The notes under the pieces are model-generated. The model did no database searches, had not been told where the DNA came from, and was given only the letters and a program-made list of their open reading frames with translations. The position numbers were made by a program, and so were the translations under genes. Shown here piece by piece: positions 12,001 to 16,958 of a stretch of DNA of 64,000 bases (position 1 is the stretch's first letter; each line of letters opens with the position of its first letter). The DNA comes from Candidatus Obscuribacterales bacterium (GTDB lineage Bacteria; Cyanobacteriota; Vampirovibrionia; Obscuribacterales; Obscuribacteraceae): the NCBI GenBank assembly GCA_020050835.1, contig JAGVKB010000093.1, positions 1-64,000 of the forward strand. Reading direction: 5' to 3'.

Positions 12001-12732
12001 TATGGCATTGAGAGTCAGGCTGAGATTTGATATCGCTCCTGTTATTCCTGGAAGTCCTGCTGACGGAAGGATAGAGGTGAGTAAAGCACCTTGCTGGTTG
12101 AAGATGTTTGACCCGTTGATAGTGGCGTTGGTTACCTGCTGACTGGTAGAAACTGCGTAAAACTGTCCGGAGTTTACAAAATTGCCGGTCAGGTTGAGGC
12201 TGGCGGCCGCTGCGAAGTCGTGAATGGCGGTAACACCGGTCGGGACCACCAGGTTGGAGATGGCTGAGTTAAGGCTTTGATTAAGTTGGAATGATCCACC
12301 CACTGCATTTCCCAGCGAGCCAAGTTGAATCATTTGTTGTCCAGACGACAAAATCTGAGTGATGGCAACAGCTTCGGCGGCAGTGACCAGATCTCCGTGA
12401 TTGACCAGAACACTGCTACCACCAACGTTGATGTTAGATGACTGGAAGTTTTGAATCTCGTGTACTGGGATGTTTCTATCCGTAGAACTCAAGTCTAGAT
12501 TCTGCGGAGCCGGTACAGACTGTGCTGCTGGAGGCATGCTGGCGCCGCTCGTGTCGGTCGGTGCCGCTTGAGCCCATACATATGGCGGGCAGACGAGCTG
12601 GGAGACCAGGATGAGGCATAACAGTCTCAGGAAGCCGGAGTACTTGAGTCTTTTCCAAGCCTGAGCGGGAGAAAGCAATACCTTCCCCCGAGAGTGCGAA
12701 CTCTCTTTCCATTCAACGCCCAGGTTGCCCAC
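1..12732 (-). CDS. Giant secreted beta-strand repeat protein (3' end outside window)
   Basis: The minus frame reads from a GTG at 12732 to the left edge; every line I read triplet by triplet was free of stops, giving at least 4,244 residues. The GTG follows a GAGGGGGG ribosome-binding site by six bases. A long basic N-region is followed by a hydrophobic stretch (about residues 33-47) and a likely signal-peptidase site after WAQA near residue 56. The rest is almost entirely Gly, Ser, Asn, Thr and Ala in short beta-strand-like repeats such as GGNI.V and SGNAGNI, as in filamentous-haemagglutinin or beta-helix surface proteins. I see no recognisable TPS haemagglutination domain at the N-terminus. 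Larger modules recur (see the repeat entry). Likely role: exported adhesin or surface fibre, by inference. The C-terminus, which would show the export or anchoring route, is not visible. Confidence 0.9.
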   Translation of the reverse strand, partial: MGNLGVEWKESSHSRGKVLLSPAQAWKRLKYSGFLRLLCLILVSQLVCPPYVWAQAAPTDTSGASMPPAAQSVPAPQNLDLSSTDRNIPVHEIQNFQSSNINVGGSSVLVNHGDLVTAAEAVAITQILSSGQQMIQLGSLGNAVGGSFQLNQSLNSAISNLVVPTGVTAIHDFAAAASLNLTGNFVNSGQFYAVSTSQQVTNATINGSNIFNQQGALLTSILPSAGLPGITGAISNLSLTLNAINSIVNAGVISSAANLTATAGSSIVNALPAGVTGISPMMQAMNSVNLQAASIVNQGMIAAQLGNINAATAALNNTGIMQALAGNVQIQNFLGNTLSVNNALGTIRAHDKVMFETLATTFDSQHNVLSKAQLSLTGGDVSARLIDFLSTEGKVTIDANSLTGGVNISTGEINIAVAKGDLNIQKFEVTGDPVIYVQSGTYTHIGDIGTNGNILSISAPAGSISITGNINTSPLLTTGNGGDVVLVAEQTLTVTGNITTSGIFGNGGQVLLSANNTGDNTAAITVGNIDTRGVRSGNVTIVHTGLSGSTTVGSIDTSSTAADGHAGGIAISAPLGLDIGTSNSSSAALSTRGVGALQSGGIFISSGLASGTGINIGSTTNTAAIDTGSDASVVLLSRSNIRLGSAPVFTGQTPAPSGQGGLGIFAGVNALVGGGGFTAFSGFQPAGDSKSYSFLVTPQSIPSFSDGTNTYKLVPGGFTAVSNVPGITANLNTTGNLSIDTNGDSHLLVPIAVPRMTIGGNITGIQDAETGNAASVVLVSHETLTLANAAAGNKISTQAISGVLHAQSGDVVLLAAAGAGSTGVTLGNIANPLTDPIILAGNRANTESAQGGSILVAEAIGNLIARGSITSSSTGDRHSGSISLVAPFVPTIPGIVLSAGNVFSDNIAIGGSSANGGSIGLYSGSHLSILDLNSSASGVGRKAGDIFIAADNTQRGSTSGPGIVTAGNVTAAGLNNAAGGNVLIDSGSQQFNLGSVVTRSTTGSNILSYNNDTGLGAAGTLLFTTNALQGNEFSGSFNRVILPLERGQGSVLESALVNFVAGSTILADGSNAQSTSRVSLTLSSTTLLGDIATQNLGAGPAGKVLLMASNSGLSTGKIITSAANNSAGSILVNAGGTGSLNLGNIEAIGNNAGNLGGDIYLKSSGGSIFVTSLDSSGVSGADAGNIQISAAANINMGGGTYGIKANGSAQGGRVMLSAGQAVVKNSGSASSINTSSSTGAGGDVFVTAAGNDGTDSIKLDSINTSGSQSGGTVTAVSLDSDALPKPVSLGQITSQAAGSTGTGGSVAIASTGTLTLTGSVDTTNSSLSPAAGARSGSAFLSSGVSISQTGVVVNSANGSDSGTAILVSSGAISSPAPVAAAGKSRVEQNYVASMSSISVNNATIKVEIKPTAITNYNPHGFTSISVIGNSGVLQIDTGGDSHLIAPVLSLGTTTITTGNTFSPGGSLALASLGTLTVNGNVNTAGTTAGGDVQLMSLTGNISFSSSVGDAILNTSASGLNGIGGNIYIYAPVGTLTMGASGGGSASRNLAASGPLQAGSISILTGSNVSFTDAIDTSSAGRAGNVVMSVLNGNIVFNGTGVVSPWSFIDARSTIGSGGNVTVAIGQSVLPGSGNGDAGLYATVGCCDERSVNTSSTNGNAGDIRLRVVSGPTGSFGTSSTANFIQFIASSSTGNGGKISVDAGGRMNTNWTFNASGRNGGVINIHSDYQLTITGAVQSNSLSGQTTSDVSLVGIGGNINVNSSFGSISTALLQSAGGFYGGNINVTAPLGSITFTTNGSNFTVVDTHAILTGGNIYMYSGGDLTFSRALNTQGSRDGGNVNLVALNGNIIFNDTGVASPWSFVNASSTYGTGGDIALQIGHSFFFNSNLAQALQGNGGAGVLTNTGCCDERSIKTDSVSGDAGNISINLKSGPLGYFGTASSDRSFFLLRATSTSGNGGNVSITSTGGTAQTHNAILTTGVNSGNISINTAGSFSTGQSLQSSATTGVAGNISVTASSIGNIGSIFATGGTIGGTVNLNATNGSINLGNSGSPKFVSIDTSAPMKAGSVTLTATSGINLARAIDTTSANLGGNVSLSVTGTGNITFNDTGSASPWYFINTQGTNVGGGNISLFINQSSVPGSGNGNAGLIATTGCCDERSFNASSTSGAGGSITVNILNGPSGRLGTSTTANLIQFISNSLSGNAGNISVNVGGNTQAEWSFQANGLNAGNIAFNSGGQIANGTGTIQANSSNGNAGNILISASGAISTGWMQALATGGVGGNIAVTSNTGAVSFSNRVGGPLFSSLSATGTSAGGQVLMMANGGISMAGNINVSSSAGRGGTVLVNAFGSNSPISIEEDGTFNVDARGFTQGGSISIISTGTPTFVSANLGRQVSAAATGAGGNGGSVFISTGTTSTYRVNPTITGGAGGANGTAIVMSQGVLQVNSGTNVSSPTFASGIGIYPNTPAPGSGGTFSASDIVSGHSYTVSITANSSRPQIIDNTTSTSFNLPAGSLAAFSSFNIGSGSLSFATPSNRFIAPLAVGGTVNINSTTGNGTSPVAIVSNNGISIASTINNSNPSAASAPITLFAGGAVNVAGGINTVSGNGNSANLTVVGSSILISGSAASGNLDATIDTSNDSATGIGGSVLLGAKSTLTIGNWTGLTLNSNGSIYSYAKNSVSNTFTAGSQNLMAGQQILTRDLVAGGLNSANGGSLNVSSGTSLKVGTVSTRSTTGLTNASLLSYSNDSGTGVTRNLRLSGSLTLLAGSNLLTDSNNSFRTSTIRVNLAGSSPAPGQIVTRNAGGIAGNIVVQNSDLAGLSLDTLLATSATNSSGAVILENSAGSVTLNSDIRTSTAGSNASSGMIVVDAATGLNASSQNLVTATSALNSNSGAVVLVARSGTTAVKSVDASSNNTAGGSVAIYSPNINIAGETSLLSGISIDVSSATTQGGSISLSTTSSNNFVVGYGGSPPIVANGTFGMLKSTGTSGGSISVRLFDRNSNLMVNHTSNINVAASTSAGGAITLYGGNIHILAGVLSANGVNGAGGSIALTAHRSNLAGQITSPGNIVATSANGAGGNIALSTSGSINLPAISTNGLTGGGTINMLAEYQSIDLASLTANTTSGSGAVVNITSGTNTTVANGMSGTSVVGRAGTFTIESTGASIIIQGFTANLNQTAIDLSAGTTLGTGGLATIRAYNNISVTSSSGGNLDISGAVGGIAGLTATTGSITFMDGSSNRGKLVGTANGIDNTAGSFTLSSRTGITIGDVNIDGFNSANAGTLTIPASGFTGGQGGSISISDVFASGFANVAVSGDIIGISNAGAVSIATTSGAISINSITANAVGLGVGSGSRGAAVTLTATGDISLLSSVSMRGFNGANAGTISANSSAGNIAFGSSLNLSTDTSSSSGFGGFASINSQTGSISLSGPVSANGVGQNSFAGVLQLSAATTITSAASISAQGLQGTPPFSGFAQGGRIGFITTGATGGISFGPSSTLNVSSNGNSAGGITLSSAGSSGIALATDIIATASGTGYSAGSVYITASNGTVTAASVDASGLSGSSGGTAFISAAGNLSAGSASGVQGINTSGSAGGSITLHSNQAVLTNPTASLNLNSSGSVSKGGNVYVTSAGDNGSTSVNVGNINSSGVSDAGEVLVVSLDIALKPVSIGAINATASGATGTAGSVSIAALGQLNISGLVDSRNVAAAASSPARSGSVFLSSGFGALPADVSISHSGINFTNTNGSANGQAVLIASHLISGPALDPGAGIFPNYTAAFSTINVPASTTFTITVTPGATPVNYNPRGFDTIAWTTPCCTYGSLQMNTGSNPYLVVPILSKSSATFNFGTTVNTSSADTFTVIARDGLTVNGNISTAGTSAGGNVLLASLTGNLIFTSAIGDAVIYTSGTGASASGGAVSLLTPSGSMSFGSSGSGSGFSNIYTAGASSGGAASAIARSGITFGRAINTSASGSGGAVDLSVAFGNITFTNTGVVSPWRFIDSSGATGTGGNISVAIGQSVLDPSGNGNAGLIGTVGCCDERSFYSSSTSGNAGNISLNIISGPTGGFGTSSTPNFIQFLANSGTGNAGTITAKVGGAINAAWTFSASGAGGGDISIYSGSTIALTGNISSAAALNTGGDVSITSHSSSITLPSIQTNGGLYGGDIMLLAPNSTITLNGSGINFSNISTFASIEAGDVTVRAGSNLSFSRAIDTHSSRNGGNVDLTVTSGNIYFNGTGSSSPWRFV
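6253..7930 (-). repeat. Tandem ~250-residue modules with a GCCDERS signature
   Basis: Inside the giant protein the signature GCCDERS occurs at 7783-7806, 6997-7020 and 6253-6276, spaced 786 and 744 bases apart, and once more at 610-633. Each lies just C-terminal to an SPW[SRY]F block (near 7910, 7150, 6385 and 750; a further SPWRF sits at 1-30, so another module begins at the window edge). The order within a module is SPW.F, NGNAGL, GCCDERS, GP.G.FGTS, FIQF. The vicinal cysteine pair stands out in a protein otherwise nearly free of cysteine. A separate block with D[TS].GDSHL-like sequence recurs near 10500 and 8430; a variant with a PCC pair lies near 1290. Confidence 0.85.
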
Positions 12733-13136
12733 CGGATTCCCCCCTCGCGCAATTGGACGATCCAGCTCGTCCACCGAAGTCTCCGTCTCTCCCGGCGAAA
12801 GGACGAGATACTTCAGTAACTGTATTAAACTCCCTAAGACTAGACATACATAAAATAAAGATATCTGTCAAATGTTGTGTTGAGGTAACAGGTAGTACAG
12901 CTCAAATAGCTGACTGGGCTGAAAATGTTGACAGTTGTCGCAGCGATACTTTGGTGAAAGACCCGGGCTCGCTCACCTGCTTGCTGAACGCCAGTTGTTT
13001 AACTAAGGGGACGTACTGTCTTTGCCCAGAGCACCCACTGGCTCTCCTTGGAGCATCCACTGGCCTGCTCATTGGCCGGCCGATTGGGCCGAGTTAATGC
13101 ACCCAATCGGCGAGACAAGCCTGTTGTCTTCAGCAG
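12733..13136. other. Gene-less region between giant protein gene and transposase-like gene
   Basis: No convincing gene. A frame at 12753-13097 on the plus strand has no family resemblance and no ribosome-binding site. The region holds a 14-base near-direct repeat (GAGCAYCCACTGGC at 13029-13042 and 13051-13064) and the hairpin listed separately. Confidence 0.6.
13080..13110. repeat. Inverted repeat, possible transcription stop
   Basis: CCGATTGGG at 13080-13088 is perfectly complementary to CCCAATCGG at 13102-13110, with a 13-base loop. It lies 26 bases past the stop of the minus-strand transposase-like gene. There is no U-tract, so terminator function is uncertain. Confidence 0.4.
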
Positions 13137-13940
13137 TCATAAACCGGTCCTGATGATTGCGGAGCGCAAATTGCCACAGCTCTGGGAGATATCGATCGGC
13201 AGTTTGTCCAAGCCTCTTCTGCGAAGGTCGGTCAAAATTTCAATCCAAGCTTGCTCGGATTCGGAATTGGCAGTCGAGATATCTAAGAGATCCAAATCAC
13301 CGCTGGTAGTGGCGCCGAGTAGCAATAGAAGGCAAGGCTTTTGTTCTGCGTATCGTTCTGAGAGCGAGATGCATTCCGCCTGGATGCAGCTATAGCTTAT
13401 TCCCGAAAGGATGCGCGATGTTCTTTGCGCGATGTCCTTCGACCAGCGATCTCTCAGTCTTGTGGTGATACCGTCCGTGAGGGCGGTCGCTCCCTCGCCT
13501 AGTATCAAATGCAGTGCATCAAGAAAATCGCCTTTAGACAATCCGTAGAGCAACAGCGATTTACCGTATTCTTCAAACTTTTGAAGTCTGCGTGAATAAC
13601 GAGGTAGCAACATTGACGAAAAGGAGACATTACGCCGCAGATCGCGGATTCGCGGCGCGGCGATTTTTACCGTACCGATCTGCGTCTGTATTATTCTTGC
13701 CGGGACGTATCCGTTTCGGACGAACCTTCGTCTTCCTTGGTCGTCCCGAACTTCCCAGTACTTGGCTATAAACTCATCGGCCTCCGCCTCCAGTGCATCT
13801 TGCAGAAGCTTCTGAAGAGATTGAGCAACAAGCTCGTCCAACAAATTTCGACACGGTAGCTCCTGCCGGTTGCTTGCAATTGAATGTGCTTCGCCTGCGG
13901 CAGTTGAAGGGGGAGTGGTGCTGCAACAATTCATGTTCAT
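13137..13940 (-). CDS. IS256/Mutator-type transposase derivative, truncated
   Basis: The 267-residue product matches the N-terminal half of IS256-family transposases: LLDEL near the start, then EADEFI, a GRRRFVRNGY block, IGTVKI..PRIRD and LLPRYSRR, and later LLLLLGAT and ILTDLRRRGLDKL. Family members are usually about 400 residues; the C-terminal third is missing and the following DNA does not encode it. The first catalytic Asp position appears replaced (AECISL where family members have ADGIYF), and the second (GDG) reads DISQSCGN. It should therefore be inactive as a transposase. The frame is nonetheless intact, and its upstream region carries one of the four 11-base-periodic promoter arrays, which argues for retained expression. 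No flanking inverted repeats were seen. Confidence 0.7.
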   Translation of the reverse strand: MNMNCCSTTPPSTAAGEAHSIASNRQELPCRNLLDELVAQSLQKLLQDALEAEADEFIAKYWEVRDDQGRRRFVRNGYVPARIIQTQIGTVKIAAPRIRDLRRNVSFSSMLLPRYSRRLQKFEEYGKSLLLYGLSKGDFLDALHLILGEGATALTDGITTRLRDRWSKDIAQRTSRILSGISYSCIQAECISLSERYAEQKPCLLLLLGATTSGDLDLLDISTANSESEQAWIEILTDLRRRGLDKLPIDISQSCGNLRSAIIRTGL

Positions 13941-13999
13941 GGTTTCTAAGAGATCTCACATGGCAGTGAAAACTGCCTCTGGTGCCCGCATATACTGTG

Positions 14000-14057
14000 A
14001 GTCTAGCCAGGCATCGTGGCGACAGTAGGGCAAATTTGTGACCAAAACATGGCAAAA
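14000..14057 (-). promoter_or_regulatory. Tandem-box promoter, copy 1
   Basis: Read on the minus strand, four 9-base boxes at 11-base intervals occur at 14049-14057 (TTTTGCCAT), 14038-14046 (TTTGGTCAC), 14027-14035 (ATTTGCCCT) and 14016-14024 (TGTCGCCAC). After 10 bases comes TAGACT (14000-14005), a -10-like hexamer. The predicted transcript would have a leader of about 53 bases before the 13940 start. The layout matches binding sites of OmpR/PhoB-family regulators. The array also lies 107 bases upstream of the divergent response regulator gene. Confidence 0.6.
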
Positions 14058-14163
14058 AATTTTGAGATATCAAGGGTCGAAGCTCTGGAGGGCGGCCGCG
14101 TAGTCTATACTGTTTACCGAGGACGTCCGGTACTGCGCTCTTACTCAGGTAAACTAGCGAGCT

Positions 14164-14835
14164 ATGGCGAAAATTCTGCTTGTCGAAGATGATCCGGTGC
14201 TGTGCGGAATGACAGAGGATTGGCTTAAGCATGAGCACTATTCGATCGAAGTAGCGACCAACGGGCGTGATGCTCGAGAGAAGATTCAATTCTTCGAGTA
14301 CGACCTGTTCATCCTCGATTGGGAGCTTCCCGAGGTTACTGGGATTGAGCTGTGCAAGGAGTTCCGAAATTCCGGTGGAACCACCCCGATCCTCATGCTT
14401 ACAGGCAAGAAGGCTGTCGGCGAAAAGGAGGCCGGACTCGATGCCGGTGCCGACGATTATCTGACCAAACCATTTCACATGCGCGAGCTCTCGGCGAGAG
14501 TGCGAGCGCTATTGCGCAGAGCCGCCGCTACCACATCCAATGTACTGAAGGCGGGAAATCTGGAAGTGGACCCGACAAGTTTCAACGTTACCCGCAACGG
14601 AGAGCAGATTCATTTGCAACGGAAGGAGTTTGCGCTCCTCGAGTTTCTCATGCGCAATCCGAATCGTGTCTTTAGTCCGGAGAGCCTGCTCGAGCGTGTT
14701 TGGGCTTCCGAGTCGGATGCCACGGTCGAAGCAATTAGAAGTTGCATGAAGCGCTTGCGGCAGAAGATCGATGTCGAGGGAACTGCGTCGTTGATTCGCA
14801 CCGTGCACGGTGTTGGTTACAAGCTAGAGCTGTAG
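14164..14835 (+). CDS. OmpR/PhoB-family response regulator
   Basis: The 223-residue protein has an N-terminal receiver domain (about 1-118) and a C-terminal winged-helix DNA-binding domain (about 127-223). The receiver shows the acidic pair D9/D10, phospho-acceptor D52 in LDWELP, T80 and K101 in LTKPF, so it should be phosphorylatable. The effector domain has the family pattern LQRKEFALLEFLM, FSPESLLERVW, VEAIRSCMKRLRQKI and RTVHGVGYKL. It probably activates or represses promoters as a dimer on tandem 11-base direct repeats. The histidine kinase at 16959 is the nearest candidate partner; the two genes are separated by the calpain operon on the other strand. Its receiver resembles those of the two receiver-kinase fusions in this window (LDW.LP, SGGTTP, FH.[KR]EL). 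Confidence 0.93.
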   Translation: MAKILLVEDDPVLCGMTEDWLKHEHYSIEVATNGRDAREKIQFFEYDLFILDWELPEVTGIELCKEFRNSGGTTPILMLTGKKAVGEKEAGLDAGADDYLTKPFHMRELSARVRALLRRAAATTSNVLKAGNLEVDPTSFNVTRNGEQIHLQRKEFALLEFLMRNPNRVFSPESLLERVWASESDATVEAIRSCMKRLRQKIDVEGTASLIRTVHGVGYKLEL

Positions 14836-14853
14836 TAAGTCGCATGGCAGCCG

Positions 14854-16152
14854 CTAACCGAGCTGTTGTCTTGCCGGTCTTCTGCGCGCAGGGTCTGCAG
14901 GCTGTACTATTGTCAAAGTGCAGAAGCAGCGGCAGAACTCTTCGAGAGGCATTTGAAACGTGTGGCCCTTCACCTCTATGCCGCTTTCATTGCGGGTAGA
15001 ATCCAGCTTGCCGTACGGGTTGCGAAGAGTAACCGTCTTGGTTCGCGGATCGAAAGCCAGGATTGCGTAGGCATGCTGTCCCACCAGCCCATTCTGCTCG
15101 ACGATCGGACCTTTGTCGGTGCCGGCTACCAGCGGTCGGCTTTCTCTGGTTGCCTCGACCAGCAAAGATTCGATTTCACTTCGTGGCGTGATCTCGGTTT
15201 GATAGCTCTCCACCTCCGAGCCGGTCAGCAGTTTCAGCACTTTCTCCGGCAATCCTCCCAAGCTGAGGCTGTCAGCATCCAGGACGTAGTCTCGATTGGT
15301 TGTTTTTTGTACAAGCTCTCCATATGCCTTTTCCAGCACAAGCGGCCAGAATCCATCGGGAGATCCCTTTGTGAAGAAGGCTTGTTCGGCCCGCGTAGGG
15401 GCAGCGACGGTGATTGGGCGATCGGCTGCTCCCGGGAAAGTAACAGTGTAAGTGCCGTTGTGGTTGTCTTCGATCATTTTCAAAATCGACTCGGGATTGA
15501 ATTGCGCGGTTGACCCGACTGACGACAGGAAGTAACAGTCTCCCACCATGCCTTGCTTGATTGCTTCCGGCCGGATGCTCGAAAGCGGTGTTTGCTGGTT
15601 ATCGTATAGCTCCGCCGTGATGTTTGTAAGCGCGGTTTGCACATTCTTGTGGCAACGCTGCGACTCGTCAATTACTAGCTGCTCAGCAGTTGTATTGACC
15701 TCTTTAGTTGGACCGGTGCGAATCACGGTCTTAAGCAGGCTCAAGTCGGCCCGACTGATCCCTTCACTGCCGTCAATGTGGCTTTCTCGTGCAACCAGCT
15801 GAAGTTTGTTGTCGACTGACTTGAGCAGGAGGACAAATTCGAGATGGCTGTCGGTCAAGGTCGGGTCGAGGATAGCTTGGTCGATTTCGAGGTAGCTTAA
15901 GAATCCGTCTTGATTGCGGTCGAATCGTCGAAACGATGCGGCTCCCTGCTCGATTACGCTTAGTATCTCGGCCGTGGATTGCGACTCTGAGCTTTCAGAG
16001 CGACCGATGTCGTTGCGTTGAAATCCGGATTGTTTGCTGAGATCCGAGTCCTCGTACAGTCGGCTTGAGGAATCACCCTGGCAGTTTTCGGCTGCGAAGT
16101 CGAAATCGTGCTCGAGGCCGTATGCTGGCGAATAGGTGTCGGATTCTAACAA
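14854..16152 (-). CDS. EF-hand/calpain-family cysteine protease (C2-like)
   Basis: The 432-residue protein carries a calpain catalytic core: Cys206 in KQGMVGDCYFLSS, His360 in GQHAYAIL and Asn378 in LRNPYG, the expected order and spacing for family C2. A canonical EF-hand loop lies at about 78-89 (DRNQDGFLSYLE; ligands at 78, 80, 82, 84, 86 and 89), suggesting calcium binding. The N-terminal ~60 residues are acidic and low in complexity, and no signal peptide is evident. It follows the 16156-16644 gene by three bases, so the two are probably co-transcribed from the tandem-box promoter at 16691-16746. The role of bacterial calpains is poorly known. All three catalytic residues are present, so activity is expected; substrates are unknown. 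Confidence 0.9.
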   Translation of the reverse strand: MLESDTYSPAYGLEHDFDFAAENCQGDSSSRLYEDSDLSKQSGFQRNDIGRSESSESQSTAEILSVIEQGAASFRRFDRNQDGFLSYLEIDQAILDPTLTDSHLEFVLLLKSVDNKLQLVARESHIDGSEGISRADLSLLKTVIRTGPTKEVNTTAEQLVIDESQRCHKNVQTALTNITAELYDNQQTPLSSIRPEAIKQGMVGDCYFLSSVGSTAQFNPESILKMIEDNHNGTYTVTFPGAADRPITVAAPTRAEQAFFTKGSPDGFWPLVLEKAYGELVQKTTNRDYVLDADSLSLGGLPEKVLKLLTGSEVESYQTEITPRSEIESLLVEATRESRPLVAGTDKGPIVEQNGLVGQHAYAILAFDPRTKTVTLRNPYGKLDSTRNESGIEVKGHTFQMPLEEFCRCFCTLTIVQPADPARRRPARQQLG

Positions 16153-16155
16153 TCT

Positions 16156-16644
16156 CTATCCCTCATGTTTGCCGGCGAGTCGTACGGCCCACACGGCACG
16201 TTGTCGCTTGGAGGCAAGCGCTTCCAGTCTTGCGCGGAAAATGTCCAGTTTTCGCTTTAACAAGGACAGGTGGATCGGCTCAGATTGAACGCTGTAGCCG
16301 GTAATATTTATCTCGGTTTGGTAGGAGTCATTTTGCGAGCCGCCGACTCGGAAGGTAAGCCCTGGTAGTTCAGTGCGAGCGATTGCGTTTTCTTCGATGC
16401 AAATCAGTTGACCATCGCTATCGGTAATTACAGTCATATTGAGGTCTTCGGCTGTCAGCTTGCAAACCGAGAGTGCTTCGCTCTTGGGCAGAGCGATGAT
16501 TAAGCTGGCTTTGCGTTGGATGCCGCTCAGCTTGATCGACCTTTTGTCCCGCTCGTTTTGCCGGTTGAGCTGAGCTAGGTCGGCTGCCGAAACTTCGGAG
16601 CTGTTTGCGACAGTATTGAATAAGCGACTCAAGAACTTAAGCAT
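16156..16644 (-). CDS. Unassigned protein, first gene of the calpain operon
   Basis: I do not recognise the family of this 162-residue protein. It has no signal peptide or membrane segment. It begins MLKFLSRLF, has a charged helical section near residues 20-40, a beta-rich middle (LIIALPKSE, MTVITDSDGQLICIEE) and a C-terminal helix rich in Arg/Lys (about 128-155). Its stop is three bases before the start of the calpain-like gene, so an accessory, inhibitor or chaperone role for the protease is possible from context only. A tandem-box promoter lies just upstream. Confidence 0.75.
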   Translation of the reverse strand: MLKFLSRLFNTVANSSEVSAADLAQLNRQNERDKRSIKLSGIQRKASLIIALPKSEALSVCKLTAEDLNMTVITDSDGQLICIEENAIARTELPGLTFRVGGSQNDSYQTEINITGYSVQSEPIHLSLLKRKLDIFRARLEALASKRQRAVWAVRLAGKHEG

Positions 16645-16690
16645 GACGTCCCCCTGGAGATTTCCAGGATATTTTAGCGATGTATCTGAT

Positions 16691-16746
16691 GTTATAAAGA
16701 GGCCGGGTCAAAATCGGGTCGAAATTGTGACCAAAGTTTGGCAAAA
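16691..16746 (-). promoter_or_regulatory. Tandem-box promoter, copy 2
   Basis: On the minus strand the boxes are 16738-16746 (TTTTGCCAA), 16727-16735 (TTTGGTCAC), 16716-16724 (TTTCGACCC) and 16705-16713 (TTTTGACCC), each 11 bases apart. TATAAC follows at 16691-16696 after 8 bases. The implied leader to the 16644 start is about 40 bases. This is the most regular of the four arrays. It also lies about 215 bases upstream of the divergent histidine kinase. Confidence 0.7.
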
Positions 16747-16958
16747 GAAGCTGTGCTCGATTGTCCTTATGTCAACTAGAGCTTGACTTTCGAGGTTTCG
16801 GGCGGGGCTGGCGATTGGTTGCAATAATAGATTCGGACCGTGATTTTCGCGCAACTGGAGTCTCTGCAGCTGCACGCTTGTGTTTAAATAGCGGCAGATT
16901 AGAAGCTCAGATATTCGTCTTGCCTGGAATTGAGGATAGCGGTGATTAAGGACAATCA

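Noticed and set aside
635-12142. Many plus-strand reading frames rich in Pro, Val and Ala
   Set aside because: They are mirror images of the minus-strand giant repeat gene, whose frame is continuous and shows a start, signal peptide and repeats.
12753-13097. 114-residue plus-strand frame
   Set aside because: Spans the gap between two minus-strand genes, with repeats and a hairpin inside; not protein-like.
13774-14478. 234-residue minus-strand frame across the response regulator gene
   Set aside because: It overlaps both the transposase-like gene and the response regulator in other frames; the regulator is well supported.
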